NCBI GenBank assembly: GCA_003952965.2
Contig: RXIC02000048.1
Span: 186,001 to 250,000, forward strand
Reading direction: 5' to 3'
DNA from: Morella rubra
Taxonomy: Eukaryota; Streptophyta; Magnoliopsida; Fagales; Myricaceae
Length of the DNA: 64,000 nucleotides
A model generated the notes under the pieces. The model saw only the letters and a list, made by a program, of their open reading frames with translations. It ran no database searches and was not told where the DNA came from. This document shows positions 63,443-64,000 of this stretch, piece after piece; position 1 is the stretch's first letter; each line of letters starts with the position of its first letter. Both the position numbers and the translations under genes were made by a program.

Positions 63443-64000
63443 GCTTCTTTTAAGTGAGAGTCGAGACGAGGAAAAAATCCTACTACCACTACTGCTTTGA
63501 ATTAATTTCACTGAGTTACCAATTTTCTCGACAGTTGTGAGGACATAATGCTTGCAGAAATCCAACCTGCATGATTTACTCCATTGTGCACCAAATTTTG
63601 GAGGATTAAATATTTCACCCAGAGTGGCTTCGTAGTAATAAAAGCGTATTTATACAGAAATAGAATGTGTTGTACTGCAGCAATACAAGTATAGTACAAT
63701 TCTGGTTGATAAAATATTGCATTATATATAACAGAAAAATACCTTACAATATTGTATCGCAAACAATGCTAATTTGGAAGAGATTTGATAGTAGAGAAAG
63801 AAAAAAATTGACATTAAACTTCAAGGCTAATTTGTTAACACAGTGTCCCCTTATACTTACGTGGGTGGGTGAAAGTTAATTTAGTATTGGGTAAATATTA
63901 TTGACGTACAACGTTTTAAACTTCTTGTAAGTAAGAGATCTAATGACATTGTGTGCTATTATACATTCTGTCGGTTCATTATTCATTGAATTCATTCTTT

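Larger units (their letters stand above)
61788..64000. other. Intergenic, no gene recognised
   Basis: It contains a (TG)n tract near 61935-61949, a twofold CTAGGAGTGTTTAATG near 62098 and 62124, GA repeats near 62286-62324 and the two homopolymers entered separately. No coding homology was found. Confidence 0.5.

Overview
This 64-kb window is nuclear DNA of a flowering plant, most likely a woody eudicot. It is AT-rich, has short exons with GT-AG introns, carries two conserved land-plant genes, and is packed with plant mobile elements nested in one another. Nothing bacterial, organellar or viral was seen, and no tRNA, rRNA or CRISPR.

Host genes. Both lie on the minus strand in the middle of the window. 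(1) A seven-exon gene, 28133 down to 18407, encodes a 425-residue kelch/galactose-oxidase-like protein with an N-terminal membrane anchor, matching the Arabidopsis At3g27220 type. (2) A gene with four coding exons, 33325 down to 30045, plus a 5'-UTR intron reaching about 36.1 kb, encodes a 481-residue membrane protein of the SHOU4/SHOU4L family (At1g78880/At1g16860), which controls cellulose-synthase trafficking in Arabidopsis. They sit side by side with a LINE scrap between them and are not an operon.

Most striking feature. A direct tandem duplication of about 5.7 kb (10963-16694 and 16713-22429) copies kelch exons 5-7 and the downstream flank. The gene uses the copy nearer its 5' exons (18407-22021). 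The other copy (12675-16286) is an orphan 3' half. The copies are almost identical except around the junction, where one-base homopolymer differences cluster. An 18-bp filler there belongs to a 21-bp match to a site about 1 kb away. It is either a very young duplication or an assembly error.

Layout. 1-2.9 kb: dead hAT transposase split by a 600-bp non-autonomous hAT. 3-7.1 kb: fossils of Ty3/gypsy gag-protease (+) and Ty1/copia (-). 7.1-12.2 kb: L1-type LINE split by a 2.36-kb solo LTR. 11-22.4 kb: the duplication. 18.4-28.1 kb: kelch gene. 29.1-29.5 kb: LINE RNase H scrap. 30-36.2 kb: SHOU4-like gene. 36.3-41 kb: intergenic DNA with MITEs, one with a perfect 9-bp target duplication. 41.2-42.4 kb: PIF/Harbinger transposase relic (-). 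43.3-47.4 kb: unassigned, LTR-like in composition. 47.4-50.7 kb: 5'-truncated Ty3/gypsy chromovirus (-). 50.7-58.4 kb: gene-poor. 58.4-61.8 kb: complete-ended non-autonomous CACTA element holding a solo LTR of the same chromovirus family and a gene-like segment. 61.8-64 kb: nothing recognised.

I found no convincing new biological system. The best leads are the partial gene duplication with its odd junction and the CACTA element with its cargo and hairpins.
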